A stretch of DNA of 64,000 nt from Actinomycetospora chiangmaiensis DSM 45062 (lineage in GTDB: Bacteria; Actinomycetota; Actinomycetes; Mycobacteriales; Pseudonocardiaceae). The notes under the pieces are model-generated. The model was not told the origin of the DNA and did not search any database. It saw only the letters and a list, made by a program, of their open reading frames with translations. The position numbers and the translations under genes were made by a program. The stretch spans positions 186,001 through 250,000 of the forward strand of contig NZ_KB903247.1 of NCBI RefSeq assembly GCF_000379625.1, given 5' to 3'. Of this stretch, positions 8,492 through 15,848 are shown one piece after another (position 1 is the stretch's first letter; each line of letters begins with the position of its first letter).

Positions 8492-9789
8492 ACCGTCGAT
8501 CCTTCCCGACGACGGCTCGGGTCGGGGGCGAGCAGCGCCGCGGCCGTCGTCAGGACGGCGAGCCCGGCGTAGGCGAGCACGATCCACCACGGCCGCCCGT
8601 TCCCGGCGATGAGCAGCGAGGCGGCCACGAGCGGGGCGAGTCCGCCGGAGAGCACCGAGCCGATCTGATAGCCGAGCGAGGCCCCGCTGTAGCGGACGCG
8701 GACGTCGAACATCTCGGCGAACCACGCCGCCTGCGGGCCGTACATGGAGTCGTGCACGACGTTGATCGCGAGGACCGCCGCCAGCACGATCAGCACGGTC
8801 GAGCCCGTGTCGACGGCGAGGAAGAACAGCGCCAGCGCCGCCGTCCCGCCGATCGCCCCGACCAGGTAGGGCCGTCGGCGACCGACCCGGTCGGACAGCA
8901 CCGCCCACAGCGGCGTGGTGGCGAGCCCGAGCGCCGACACCACGACGACGGCCGTCAGGCCCGCCGACGACGCCTTCCCCAGTTTCTGGGTGACGTAGGT
9001 CAGCCCGTAGGTCGTGATCAGCGTGTAGAGCCCGATCTGCGAGAGCCGCAGACCCGTCGTCAGGAGCACCTCCCGCGGCGCCGTGCGCAGCACCTCGACG
9101 ATCGGCAGCCGGGCGACCCGACGTTCCTGGCGCAGCGCGACGAACTCCGGGGCGTCCTCGAGGCGCAGCCGGATCACCAGGCCCACCGCCACGAGCAGGG
9201 CGCTGGCCAGGAACGGGATGCGCCAGCCCCACGACAGGAACGCCTCGTCGGAGGTCGTGGCGCGCACGAGGAACAGCGACCCGGTCGCGAGCAGCATCCC
9301 GGCCGGCGAGCCGATCTGGGTGAAGCTGCCGTACCAGCCGCGGCGGTGCGGTGGGGCGTGCTCGGTGGACAGCACCGCGGCGCCGCCCCACTCGGCCCCG
9401 ACCGCGAAGCCCTGCACGAGCCGGAGCACCACGAGCAGGGTTGGCGCCAGCGCGCCGATGCTCGCGTACCCGGGCAGGACCCCGATGAGGGTCGTCGCCC
9501 CGCCCATCCCGACGAGCGCGCCGACGAGCACGGTCTTGCGCCCCACCCGGTCACCGAGATGCCCGGCGACGACCGCGCCGATCGGCCGGGCGCCGAAGCC
9601 CGCGGCGTAGGTCGCGAACGCGGCGAGGGTGCCCGCCGTCGGGCTGACCGACGGGAAGAACAGCGTGTTGAACACCAGCGCCGTCGCGGTGGCGTAGAGG
9701 TAGAAGTCGTACCACTCGATGGCGGTGCCGACCGCGCTCGCGAGGGCGACGCGGCGCGGGGTGGTCACGGGCTGGGTCGTGGTGGTCAC
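8488..9789 (-). CDS. MHS-family MFS transporter (second copy)
   Basis: 433-residue 12-helix metabolite:H+ symporter paralogous to the gene at 1385. It carries VGTAIEWYDFYLYATATALVF, GHLGDRVGRKTVLVGALVG and RLVQGFAVGAEWGGAA. The GTG start at 9789 has GGAG about 6 nt upstream; an earlier start at 9834 would add a proline-rich extension not seen in the family. It is translationally coupled to the DszC/SfnB-like gene and preceded by a cysteine leader peptide, so organosulfur import is likely. Confidence 0.88.
   Translation of the reverse strand: MTTTTQPVTTPRRVALASAVGTAIEWYDFYLYATATALVFNTLFFPSVSPTAGTLAAFATYAAGFGARPIGAVVAGHLGDRVGRKTVLVGALVGMGGATTLIGVLPGYASIGALAPTLLVVLRLVQGFAVGAEWGGAAVLSTEHAPPHRRGWYGSFTQIGSPAGMLLATGSLFLVRATTSDEAFLSWGWRIPFLASALLVAVGLVIRLRLEDAPEFVALRQERRVARLPIVEVLRTAPREVLLTTGLRLSQIGLYTLITTYGLTYVTQKLGKASSAGLTAVVVVSALGLATTPLWAVLSDRVGRRRPYLVGAIGGTAALALFFLAVDTGSTVLIVLAAVLAINVVHDSMYGPQAAWFAEMFDVRVRYSGASLGYQIGSVLSGGLAPLVAASLLIAGNGRPWWIVLAYAGLAVLTTAAALLAPDPSRRREGSTV
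8502..8517 (+). repeat. Recurrent 16-mer, variant copy
   Basis: CTTCCCGACGACGGCT, a near copy of the window's recurrent 16-mer CTTCCCGACGACGGGT. On the minus strand its GGGAAGGA supplies the Shine-Dalgarno sequence of the DszC/SfnB-like gene. Confidence 0.6.
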
Positions 9790-9824
9790 ACGGGTCTCCG
9801 GAGGTCGGTGGTCCAGGGGCGGCC

Positions 9825-9896
9825 CTACCGACACAGGGACGAGGCGACCAGCAGCAGGTCGATGTGCTCACGCTCCACGAGCAGCCAGCCGGTCAC
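9825..9896 (-). CDS. Cysteine leader peptide upstream of the MHS/DszC-like operon
   Basis: A 23-residue ORF from GTG 9896 ending with core VEREHIDLLLVASSLCR and stop. The H-I-D-L-L then Ala-Ser-Ser-Leu-Cys-Arg layout is that of actinobacterial sulfur-gene leader peptides. Its stop lies only 35 nt before the GTG of the MHS transporter. The peptide has a single Cys, the penultimate codon. It probably couples transporter expression to cysteine availability. It also marks this transporter plus flavin monooxygenase pair as a sulfur-responsive unit, which the enzymes alone would not prove. Confidence 0.72.
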   Translation of the reverse strand: MTGWLLVEREHIDLLLVASSLCR

Positions 9897-10112
9897 CGCG
9901 GCGACGGTAGTTGCTTGCGCCGCTCGCCGCAGGTGCGATCGAATGATGCGTATGTGCGCAGGTGGACTCGACGCCTTCTGGCCGAGCCGCCGCGTGCAGG
10001 AGTTCGACCAGTGGTGTCGCCGGGCCGCGTGAGCCCGCAGCCGTTCCCGCGCGTGCCCCCGCGGCCGGTCCGTGCCGTCGTGTCCTGGTCGAATCCCTGA
10101 GAGGAACCCGTC

Positions 10113-10601
10113 GTGTCGGTCACCGACGACTACCTGAAGAACAACGAGACCTACGTCGCGAACTTCCCCGGCGAGCTGCCGCTGCCGCCCGCCCGCAAGA
10201 CGGCCGTCGTGGCCTGCATGGACGCCCGCGTGAACCCCTACGGTGCGCTGGGCCTGAAGGAGGGCGACTCGCACGTCATCCGCAACGCCGGCGGCGTCGT
10301 CACCGACGACACGATCCGCTCGCTCGCGATCTCGCAGCACCTGCTCGGGACCGAGGAGATCATCCTCATCCACCACACCGACTGCGGGATGGTGACGTTC
10401 ACCGACGAGCAGTTCGCCGACATCCTGGAGAAGGAGACCGGCCAGCGCCCGTCGTGGACCGCGAACGCCTTCCCCGACGCCGAGGGCGACGTCCGCGACT
10501 CCATCAAGCGCATCACCGACAGCCCGTTCGTCAAGAACAAGGACTCGGTGCGCGGCTTCGTCATCGACGTCGCGACGGGGAAGCTGAACGAGGTCAGGTG
10601 A
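10113..10601 (+). CDS. Beta-class carbonic anhydrase
   Basis: 162-residue zinc enzyme interconverting CO2 and bicarbonate. Zinc ligands of the beta class are visible: C35 and D37 in VACMDARV, H88 and C91 in IHHTDCGM, with the conserved IRNAGG segment at about 56-61. It is the short actinobacterial form. It starts at GTG 10113 with GAGAGGAA upstream. It converges on cysN, with a strong hairpin between. The 216-bp gap upstream, shared with the divergent leader peptide, shows no other gene. Confidence 0.92.
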   Translation: MSVTDDYLKNNETYVANFPGELPLPPARKTAVVACMDARVNPYGALGLKEGDSHVIRNAGGVVTDDTIRSLAISQHLLGTEEIILIHHTDCGMVTFTDEQFADILEKETGQRPSWTANAFPDAEGDVRDSIKRITDSPFVKNKDSVRGFVIDVATGKLNEVR

Positions 10602-10617
10602 CCTCCCCGGCCTGAGC

Positions 10618-10660
10618 GAAGGGCCCCTTCGGTCGATCTATCCGACCGAAGGGGCCCTTC
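10618..10660. terminator. Bidirectional hairpin terminator between carbonic anhydrase and cysN
   Basis: A perfect 18-bp stem, GAAGGGCCCCTTCGGTCG (10618-10635) against its complement at 10643-10660, with loop ATCTATC. It sits between convergent genes and would serve both strands. There is no T-tract, as is usual for high-GC actinobacterial hairpins. Confidence 0.85.
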
Positions 10661-10682
10661 ACTCACCAGCAGACGTCCCCGC

Positions 10683-11960
10683 CTACGCGTCGACCGGCGT
10701 CGTCACCAACGGCCGCCCGACCAGGCCGGCCGCGAGCGTGTCGCCGGCCTGCGGGTCGATGACGAGGAACGACCCGGTGGCGGCGACCGTGTCGTAGTCG
10801 TCCAGCGGCAGCGGCTCGGCCACCGTGATCGCCACGTGGCCGATGTCGTTGATCTCGAGCGTGCCCGGGTCGGCGTCGAGGGCGAGGGTCTGGATGTCCA
10901 GGCGGTCCTCGACGGCGGTGATCATGGCCTGCACGGTGTGCGTCCCGTGCTTGACCAGGAGCCGGCGCCCCGGGGTGAGCGGCTTGTCGTGCAGCCACGC
11001 CAGGGTCGCGGTGAACTCGGTGACCGGGTCCGGCGCGGACCCCGCGGCCGTGATGACGGCGCCCCGGGCGATGCCGAGGTCGTGCGCGAGCCGCAGCACC
11101 ACGCTGTCGCCCGCCGAGGCGCTGTCCAACGCCGACGTGTACCGGTCGATCCCCTCGACCGTGGTCCGCTGGCCGTCGGGGAGCACGACGACCTCGTCGC
11201 CGACCGACACCGAGCCCGCCGCGACGAGTCCGGCGTAGCCGCGGTAGTCGGGGTACTCGGCCGAGCGCGGCCGGATCACGGTCTGCACCGGGAACCGGAA
11301 CGGCGCGGTGTCGTCCGGGCCGTCGACCGGGACCGACTCGAGGTGGTCGAGCAGCGTCGGGCCGTCGTACCAGGGGGTGCGGTCCGACGCGAGGACGACG
11401 TTGTCGCCCTTCTTGGCCGACACCGGGATCGTCACGACGGTGTCCTCGCCGTAGCCGAGCGCCGCGGTGTGGTCGCGGAACTCCTTGGCGATCGTCAGGT
11501 AGGTCGCCTCGTCGTAGTCGACGAGGTCGATCTTGTTGACGGCGAGCACCAGACGCGGCACCCGGAGCAGCGCCATCACCGCGGCGTGACGGCGGGTCTG
11601 CTCGACCACGCCGTGCCGCGCGTCGACCAGCAGCACCGCGAGCTGCGCGGTCGACGCACCGGTGACGGTGTTGCGGGTGTACTGCACGTGGCCGGGGGTG
11701 TCGGCCAGCACGAAGGAGCGGCGGGGCGTCGCGAAGTAGCGGTACGCCACGTCGATCGTGATGCCCTGCTCCCGTTCCGAGCGCAGGCCGTCGACCAGCA
11801 GCGACAGGTCGGGCTCGCCGTCGGCGCTCTTCGACGCCCGCTCGACGGCCTCGAGCTGGTCGGCCAGGACCGACTTGGTGTCGTAGAGCAACCGACCGAC
11901 GAGCGTGGACTTGCCGTCGTCGACCGAGCCCGCCGTCGCGAGCCGCAGGAGATCGGTCAT
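10683..11960 (-). CDS. cysN: Sulfate adenylyltransferase subunit 1 (GTPase) CysN
   Basis: 425-residue EF-Tu-like GTPase that drives ATP sulfurylase. The P-loop GSVDDGKSTLVGRLLYD (about 11-27), DTPGHVQYTRN and NKIDLVDY are present, followed by two beta-barrel domains. There is no C-terminal APS kinase fusion, unlike the CysNC proteins of many mycobacteria, which fits the APS-reductase route using CysH. It is the last gene of the operon; its ATG overlaps the cysD stop (ATGA). Confidence 0.95.
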   Translation of the reverse strand: MTDLLRLATAGSVDDGKSTLVGRLLYDTKSVLADQLEAVERASKSADGEPDLSLLVDGLRSEREQGITIDVAYRYFATPRRSFVLADTPGHVQYTRNTVTGASTAQLAVLLVDARHGVVEQTRRHAAVMALLRVPRLVLAVNKIDLVDYDEATYLTIAKEFRDHTAALGYGEDTVVTIPVSAKKGDNVVLASDRTPWYDGPTLLDHLESVPVDGPDDTAPFRFPVQTVIRPRSAEYPDYRGYAGLVAAGSVSVGDEVVVLPDGQRTTVEGIDRYTSALDSASAGDSVVLRLAHDLGIARGAVITAAGSAPDPVTEFTATLAWLHDKPLTPGRRLLVKHGTHTVQAMITAVEDRLDIQTLALDADPGTLEINDIGHVAITVAEPLPLDDYDTVAATGSFLVIDPQAGDTLAAGLVGRPLVTTPVDA

Positions 11961-12901
11961 CAGAAGTAGCCTTCCTTCTTGCGATCTTCCATCGCGGCCT
12001 CGGAGAGGCGGTCGTCCGCGCGCGTGGCGCCGCGCTCGGTCAGCCGGGACTCGCGGACCTCGGCGAGCACCTCGTCGAGCGTCGTGGCGGTCGACTCGAC
12101 CGCGCCGGTGCAGGAACCGTCGCCGACGGTCCGGTACCGGACCGACTTCGTGATGACCTCTTCGCCGTCGCGCGGGCCGCCCCACGGGCCCGACGTCAGC
12201 CACATGCCGTCGCGGGCGAACACGTCGCGGGTGTGCGCGTAGTAGATCGTCGGCAGGTCGATCTCCTCGCGCTGGATGTAGCGCCAGACGTCGAGCTCGG
12301 TCCAGTTCGACAGCGGGAACACGCGCACGTGCTCGCCCGGCTTGTGGCGCCCGTTGTAGAGGTTCCACAGCTCCGGCCGCTGCCGCGAGGGCTCCCACGC
12401 CCCGAAGGCGGTGCGCAGCGAGAAGATGCGCTCCTTGGCCCGCGCCCGCTCCTCGTCGCGTCGGCCGCCGCCGAACACCGCGTCGTGGCGGTGGTCGGCG
12501 ATCGCGTCGAGCAGCGGCGTGGTCTGCAGCGGGTTGCGGGTGCCGTCGGCGCGCTCGGACAGGCGCCCGTCGTCGATGTAGTCCTGCACGCTCGCGACCT
12601 CGAGGGTCAGCCCGTAGCGCTCGACGACGGCGTCGCGGAACTCGATGACCTCGTCGAAGTTGTGCCCGGTGTCGACGTGCAGCACCGGGAACGGGATCGG
12701 CGCGGGCCAGAACGCCTTGTGCGCGAGGTGCACCAGCAGCATCGAGTCCTTGCCGCCGGAGAAGAGGATCACCGGGCGGTCGAACTCGCCGGCGACCTCA
12801 CGCATCACGTGGATCGCTTCGGACTCGAGGACGTCGAGCTGGTCGGTTCCCGCCGGGGACGCAGCGGAGCGGAGCTCGACCCCTGACTCTGTCGCCGTCA
12901 T
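11960..12901 (-). CDS. cysD: Sulfate adenylyltransferase subunit 2 CysD
   Basis: 313-residue PP-loop ATP sulfurylase catalytic subunit making APS from sulfate and ATP. The pyrophosphatase loop LFSGGKDSMLLVHL, HVDTGHNFDEVIEFRD, GGGRRDEERARAKERIFSLR and the C-terminal EDRKKEGYF are typical. The ATG at 12901 overlaps the cysH stop, and the gene's stop overlaps cysN, so translation is coupled along the operon. Confidence 0.95.
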   Translation of the reverse strand: MTATESGVELRSAASPAGTDQLDVLESEAIHVMREVAGEFDRPVILFSGGKDSMLLVHLAHKAFWPAPIPFPVLHVDTGHNFDEVIEFRDAVVERYGLTLEVASVQDYIDDGRLSERADGTRNPLQTTPLLDAIADHRHDAVFGGGRRDEERARAKERIFSLRTAFGAWEPSRQRPELWNLYNGRHKPGEHVRVFPLSNWTELDVWRYIQREEIDLPTIYYAHTRDVFARDGMWLTSGPWGGPRDGEEVITKSVRYRTVGDGSCTGAVESTATTLDEVLAEVRESRLTERGATRADDRLSEAAMEDRKKEGYF

Positions 12902-13617
12902 CCGTGCAGCCCGCATTCGGTCTTGGTGAAGCCCGCCCAGCGGCCGCTGCGCGGGTCGGCGCCGGGCGCCGGCTTGGCCGTGCACGGCTGACAGCCGATC
13001 GACGGGTAGCCCTCGCCGACCAGCGGGTTGACCAGCACCGCGTGCTCCGCGATGTAGGCGTCCATCTGCTCGTCGGTCCAGTGCGCGATCGGGTTGACCT
13101 TCGCCAGCCCGTGCCGCTCGTCCCAGGTGACCAGCGGGGTGTTCGCCCGGGTCGGGGCCTCGACGCGCCGCACGCCGGTGACCCAGGCGTCGTAGCGCGC
13201 GAGGGTCTTCTTGAGCGGCTCGACCTTGCGCATGTTGCAGCAGGCGCCGGGGTCGGAGGCGAAGAGGTTCTTCCCGAACCGCGCGTCCTGCTCGGCGACG
13301 GTCAGCTCCGGCTCGGCCTGCACGATGTTCACGCCGTAGACCTGGGCGACCGCGTCGCGGGTCCCGAGGGTCTCGGCGAAGTGGTAGCCGGTCTCGAGGA
13401 ACAGCACGTCGACGCCGGGACGCGCCTCGGCGCCCAGCTTCACCAGCACCGCGTCCTGCATGTTCGACGCCACGATGAGCCGGTCGCCGTAGGTGGCGGC
13501 CGCCCAGGCGAGGATCTGCGCGGTCAGCTCGACGTGGTCGGTCGTGCCCTCGAGCGCCGCGAAGCGCTCCCCGGCAGCGAGGGCGTCGGCGCGGGTGTCA
13601 GCTTCGGTGCTGGTCAT
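12898..13617 (-). CDS. cysH: Adenylyl-sulfate (APS) reductase CysH
   Basis: 239-residue thioredoxin-dependent reductase of APS to sulfite. It carries the iron-sulfur cysteine pairs C126-C127 (DPGACCNMRKVEPL) and CQPC near 209-212, and the redox-active C-terminal ECGLH. The two CC/CxxC pairs mark the 4Fe-4S APS-reductase class rather than the PAPS class. The ATG at 13617 overlaps the stop of the small zinc-ribbon gene. Confidence 0.94.
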   Translation of the reverse strand: MTSTEADTRADALAAGERFAALEGTTDHVELTAQILAWAAATYGDRLIVASNMQDAVLVKLGAEARPGVDVLFLETGYHFAETLGTRDAVAQVYGVNIVQAEPELTVAEQDARFGKNLFASDPGACCNMRKVEPLKKTLARYDAWVTGVRRVEAPTRANTPLVTWDERHGLAKVNPIAHWTDEQMDAYIAEHAVLVNPLVGEGYPSIGCQPCTAKPAPGADPRSGRWAGFTKTECGLHG

Positions 13618-13742
13618 GCGGCCACTCCTGAGACGACGAATGTGCTGCGGCAGTCGGCGCACTCCCAGGCGTTCTCGGGTGTCTCCCGGGGGCGCAGGTC
13701 CTGCTCGCCGCAGTAGGGGCAGTACTGGATCGCCAACCTCAC
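13614..13742 (-). CDS. Small zinc-ribbon protein between sir and cysH
   Basis: A 42-residue protein with two CxxC pairs: QYCPYCGEQDLRP near residue 8 and AWECADCRSTF near 27, the layout of a rubredoxin-like zinc ribbon. It starts at GTG 13742 overlapping the sir stop (GTGA), and its stop overlaps cysH (ATGA), so it is wedged into the operon at matched translation. Small ribbons at this place recur in actinobacterial sulfate-reduction operons. Its role, perhaps electron transfer or metal handling for Sir or CysH, is unknown. Confidence 0.8.
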   Translation of the reverse strand: MRLAIQYCPYCGEQDLRPRETPENAWECADCRSTFVVSGVAA

Positions 13743-15505
13743 TGCAGCCGGCTTTCTTCCGCCCGCAGCACCCACTGGGCGAAGCGCTCGTCGTCGTTCC
13801 GGTCGGCGACGAAGGCGCGGACCAGCCGCTCGACGTACGGACCGAGGTCGGCGGAGAGGACCTTGTGGCCGCGCAGCTTGCGCCCGAAGCCGGAGTCGAG
13901 GCCGAGGCCGCCGCCCAGGTGCACCTGGAAGCCCGCCGCGGGGTTGCCGTCGGCGTCGTTGACGATCTGGCCCTTGAGCCCGATGTCGGCGACCTGGACC
14001 CGGGCGCACGAGTTCGGGCAGCCGTTGAGGTGGATCGAGATCGGGGTGTCGAGCTGCGGGGCGACGTCCGCGCAGAGCTGCTCGAGCTCGGTGACGAGGT
14101 CGCCCGCCCGGTTCTTGGTGTCGACGAACGCGAGCTTGCAGAACTCGAGGCCGGTGCAGGCCATCGTCGAGCGGCGGAAGACGCTCGGCCGAGCGGGCAG
14201 CCCGAGGTGGTCCAGCGCCGTCGTCAGGGTCTCGAGCTTCTCCTCCGGCACGTCGAGGACCAGGATCTTCTGGTACGGCGTGAGCCGGATGCGGGTGGAC
14301 CCGACGTCCTCAGCGGCCTTCGCGACGCCGACCAGCGTGGAGCCGGAGGTGCGGCCCGCGGGCGGCGCGACACCGACGTACTTGCGGCCGTCGGTCTGGT
14401 CGTGGATGCCGACGTGGTCGATGATGCCGGCGATGGCCTCGGGCGCCGGGCCGTCGAGCATCTTCCGGTGCAGGTACTCGTCCTCCATGACCTGCCGGAA
14501 CCGCTCGGGGCCCCAGTCGGCGATGAGGAACTTGATGCGGGCGCGGGTGCGCAGCCGGCGGTAGCCGTAGTCGCGGAAGACCTGGACGACGGCGTGCCAG
14601 ACGTCCGGCACCTCCTCCAGCGGCACCCACGCGCCGAGCCGCACCGCGAGCTTCGGGTTGGTGGAGAGCCCGCCGCCGACGTGGAGGTCGAAGCCGGGGC
14701 CGTGCTCGGGGTGGTTCACGCCGACGAAGCTGACGTCGTTGACCTCGTGCGCGACGTCCTGCTGGCCGGAGATCGCGGTCTTGAACTTGCGGGGCAGGTT
14801 CGACAGCGAGCGGTCGCCGATGTACTTCGCCGCGATCTCGGTGATCGCCGGGGTGCCGTCGAGGATCTCGTCGGCGCTGATCCCGGCGACCGGGGAGCCG
14901 AGGATGACGCGCGGGCAGTCGCCGCACGCCTCCGTCGTCGTGAGCCCGACGCCCTCGAGGCGGCGCCAGATCTCCGGGACGTCCTCGACGCGGATCCAGT
15001 GGAGCTGGATGTTCTCGCGGTCGGTGACGTCGGCGGTGTCGCGGGCGAAGGTCTGCGAGATCTCGCCGATGACGCGCAGCTGCTCGGTGGTCAGCGCCCC
15101 GCCGTCGACCCGGACGCGCAGCATGAAGTACGACGCGTCGAGCTCCTCCTCCTCGACGTGACCGGTGTCGGTCCCGGGGAAGCCCTCGGCGCGCTGGGTG
15201 TAGAGACCCATCCAGCGGAAGCGGCCGCGGAGGTCGGCGGGGTCGATCGACTCGAACCCGCGGTGCGCGTAGATGTTCTCGATGCGCGCCCGCACGTTGA
15301 GCGGGTTGTCGTCCTTCTTGGACTGCTCGTTCTTGTTCAGCGGCTCGCGGTACCCCAGCGCCCACTGGCCCTCGGCCTTGCCCTTCCGGGCGCGCTTCGG
15401 CTTCACCGGCGTGTCCGGCACGTCGCCGCGCATGCCGACCGAGGTGGTCTCCGCGTACGACTGCTCCGGCGTCGTGGCACCTTCGCTGGACGGGGCGCTG
15501 GTCAT
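13739..15505 (-). CDS. sir: Ferredoxin-dependent assimilatory sulfite reductase (SirA/NirA type)
   Basis: 588-residue siroheme/4Fe-4S enzyme reducing sulfite to sulfide. Cluster cysteines appear as ACTGLEFCKLAF and NGCPNSCARVQ in the C-terminal half. Two ferrodoxin-like repeats and the substrate arginines in RENIQLHW are visible. A GLYTQR tyrosine and the TTTEACGDCPR cysteine correspond to residues that form a covalent Tyr-Cys link in the mycobacterial enzyme. The ATG at 15505 has GGAGGACG upstream. It is the first enzyme gene of the operon, led by a cysteine leader peptide. Confidence 0.94.
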   Translation of the reverse strand: MTSAPSSEGATTPEQSYAETTSVGMRGDVPDTPVKPKRARKGKAEGQWALGYREPLNKNEQSKKDDNPLNVRARIENIYAHRGFESIDPADLRGRFRWMGLYTQRAEGFPGTDTGHVEEEELDASYFMLRVRVDGGALTTEQLRVIGEISQTFARDTADVTDRENIQLHWIRVEDVPEIWRRLEGVGLTTTEACGDCPRVILGSPVAGISADEILDGTPAITEIAAKYIGDRSLSNLPRKFKTAISGQQDVAHEVNDVSFVGVNHPEHGPGFDLHVGGGLSTNPKLAVRLGAWVPLEEVPDVWHAVVQVFRDYGYRRLRTRARIKFLIADWGPERFRQVMEDEYLHRKMLDGPAPEAIAGIIDHVGIHDQTDGRKYVGVAPPAGRTSGSTLVGVAKAAEDVGSTRIRLTPYQKILVLDVPEEKLETLTTALDHLGLPARPSVFRRSTMACTGLEFCKLAFVDTKNRAGDLVTELEQLCADVAPQLDTPISIHLNGCPNSCARVQVADIGLKGQIVNDADGNPAAGFQVHLGGGLGLDSGFGRKLRGHKVLSADLGPYVERLVRAFVADRNDDERFAQWVLRAEESRLQ

Positions 15506-15540
15506 CGGTGGTGCGTCCTCCGGACGCAGGCACGCAGGAC

Positions 15541-15556
15541 CTTCCCGACGACGGGT
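15541..15556 (+). repeat. Recurrent 16-mer, perfect copy
   Basis: CTTCCCGACGACGGGT in the untranslated leader between the sir start and its leader peptide. Other perfect copies are at 24615, 49221, 52753, 54695 and 60915. Confidence 0.75.
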
Positions 15557-15619
15557 GCGGTCGCGCGCCTGCTGACGATCGTGGTGGTGGGTGCCCTCTC
15601 GGGCGTCAGCGGCCGTGCC

Positions 15620-15685
15620 TCAGCACGCCGGGCAGAGCGCGCTGGACACGTAGCCGAGGTCGACGTGGGGTCGACCGACCAGCAT
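15620..15685 (-). CDS. Cysteine leader peptide of the sir-cysH-cysD-cysN operon
   Basis: A 21-residue ORF (ATG 15685) with core GRPHVDLGYVSSALC and a Cys-Pro-Ala-Cys end. The H-V-D-L core and terminal cysteines match actinobacterial sulfur-gene leaders. The 114-nt segment between its stop and sir could hold alternative RNA folds that respond to ribosome stalling at the Cys codons. An in-frame upstream GTG would add six residues. Function is inferred from motif and placement. Confidence 0.72.
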   Translation of the reverse strand: MLVGRPHVDLGYVSSALCPAC

Positions 15686-15770
15686 CGGGTCCAGGGCACG
15701 CACGACGACGAGCGTGCCATGTCGTCGGACACGATTCCACCGGCACCGGGTGTGGGGTGGCCCTCTGTGG

Positions 15771-15830
15771 CCCCTCGTGGCAGGAAAGCGTCGTTGCTGT
15801 CGTCCAGTGGCAGGGAAGCCACATCGTCGG
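15771..15830 (+). repeat. 60-bp dispersed repeat, family D copy 1
   Basis: A 60-bp segment beginning CCCCTCGTGGCAGG. It is about 92% identical (5 mismatches by eye) to the reverse complement of 20479-20538. Internally it has two direct copies of GTGGCAGGRAAGC, and a hairpin GTGGC/GCCAC near its right end. It lies immediately upstream of hemW. Confidence 0.8.
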
Positions 15831-15848
15831 CACGCGCACAATGGACGG

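Noticed and set aside
10683-11960. CysNC fusion with APS kinase
   Set aside because: The protein ends after the beta-barrel domains with no kinase P-loop.
15714-15848. N-terminal extension of HemW
   Set aside because: The 45 extra codons translate the 60-bp repeat and lack homology; the ATG at 15849 fits the family.
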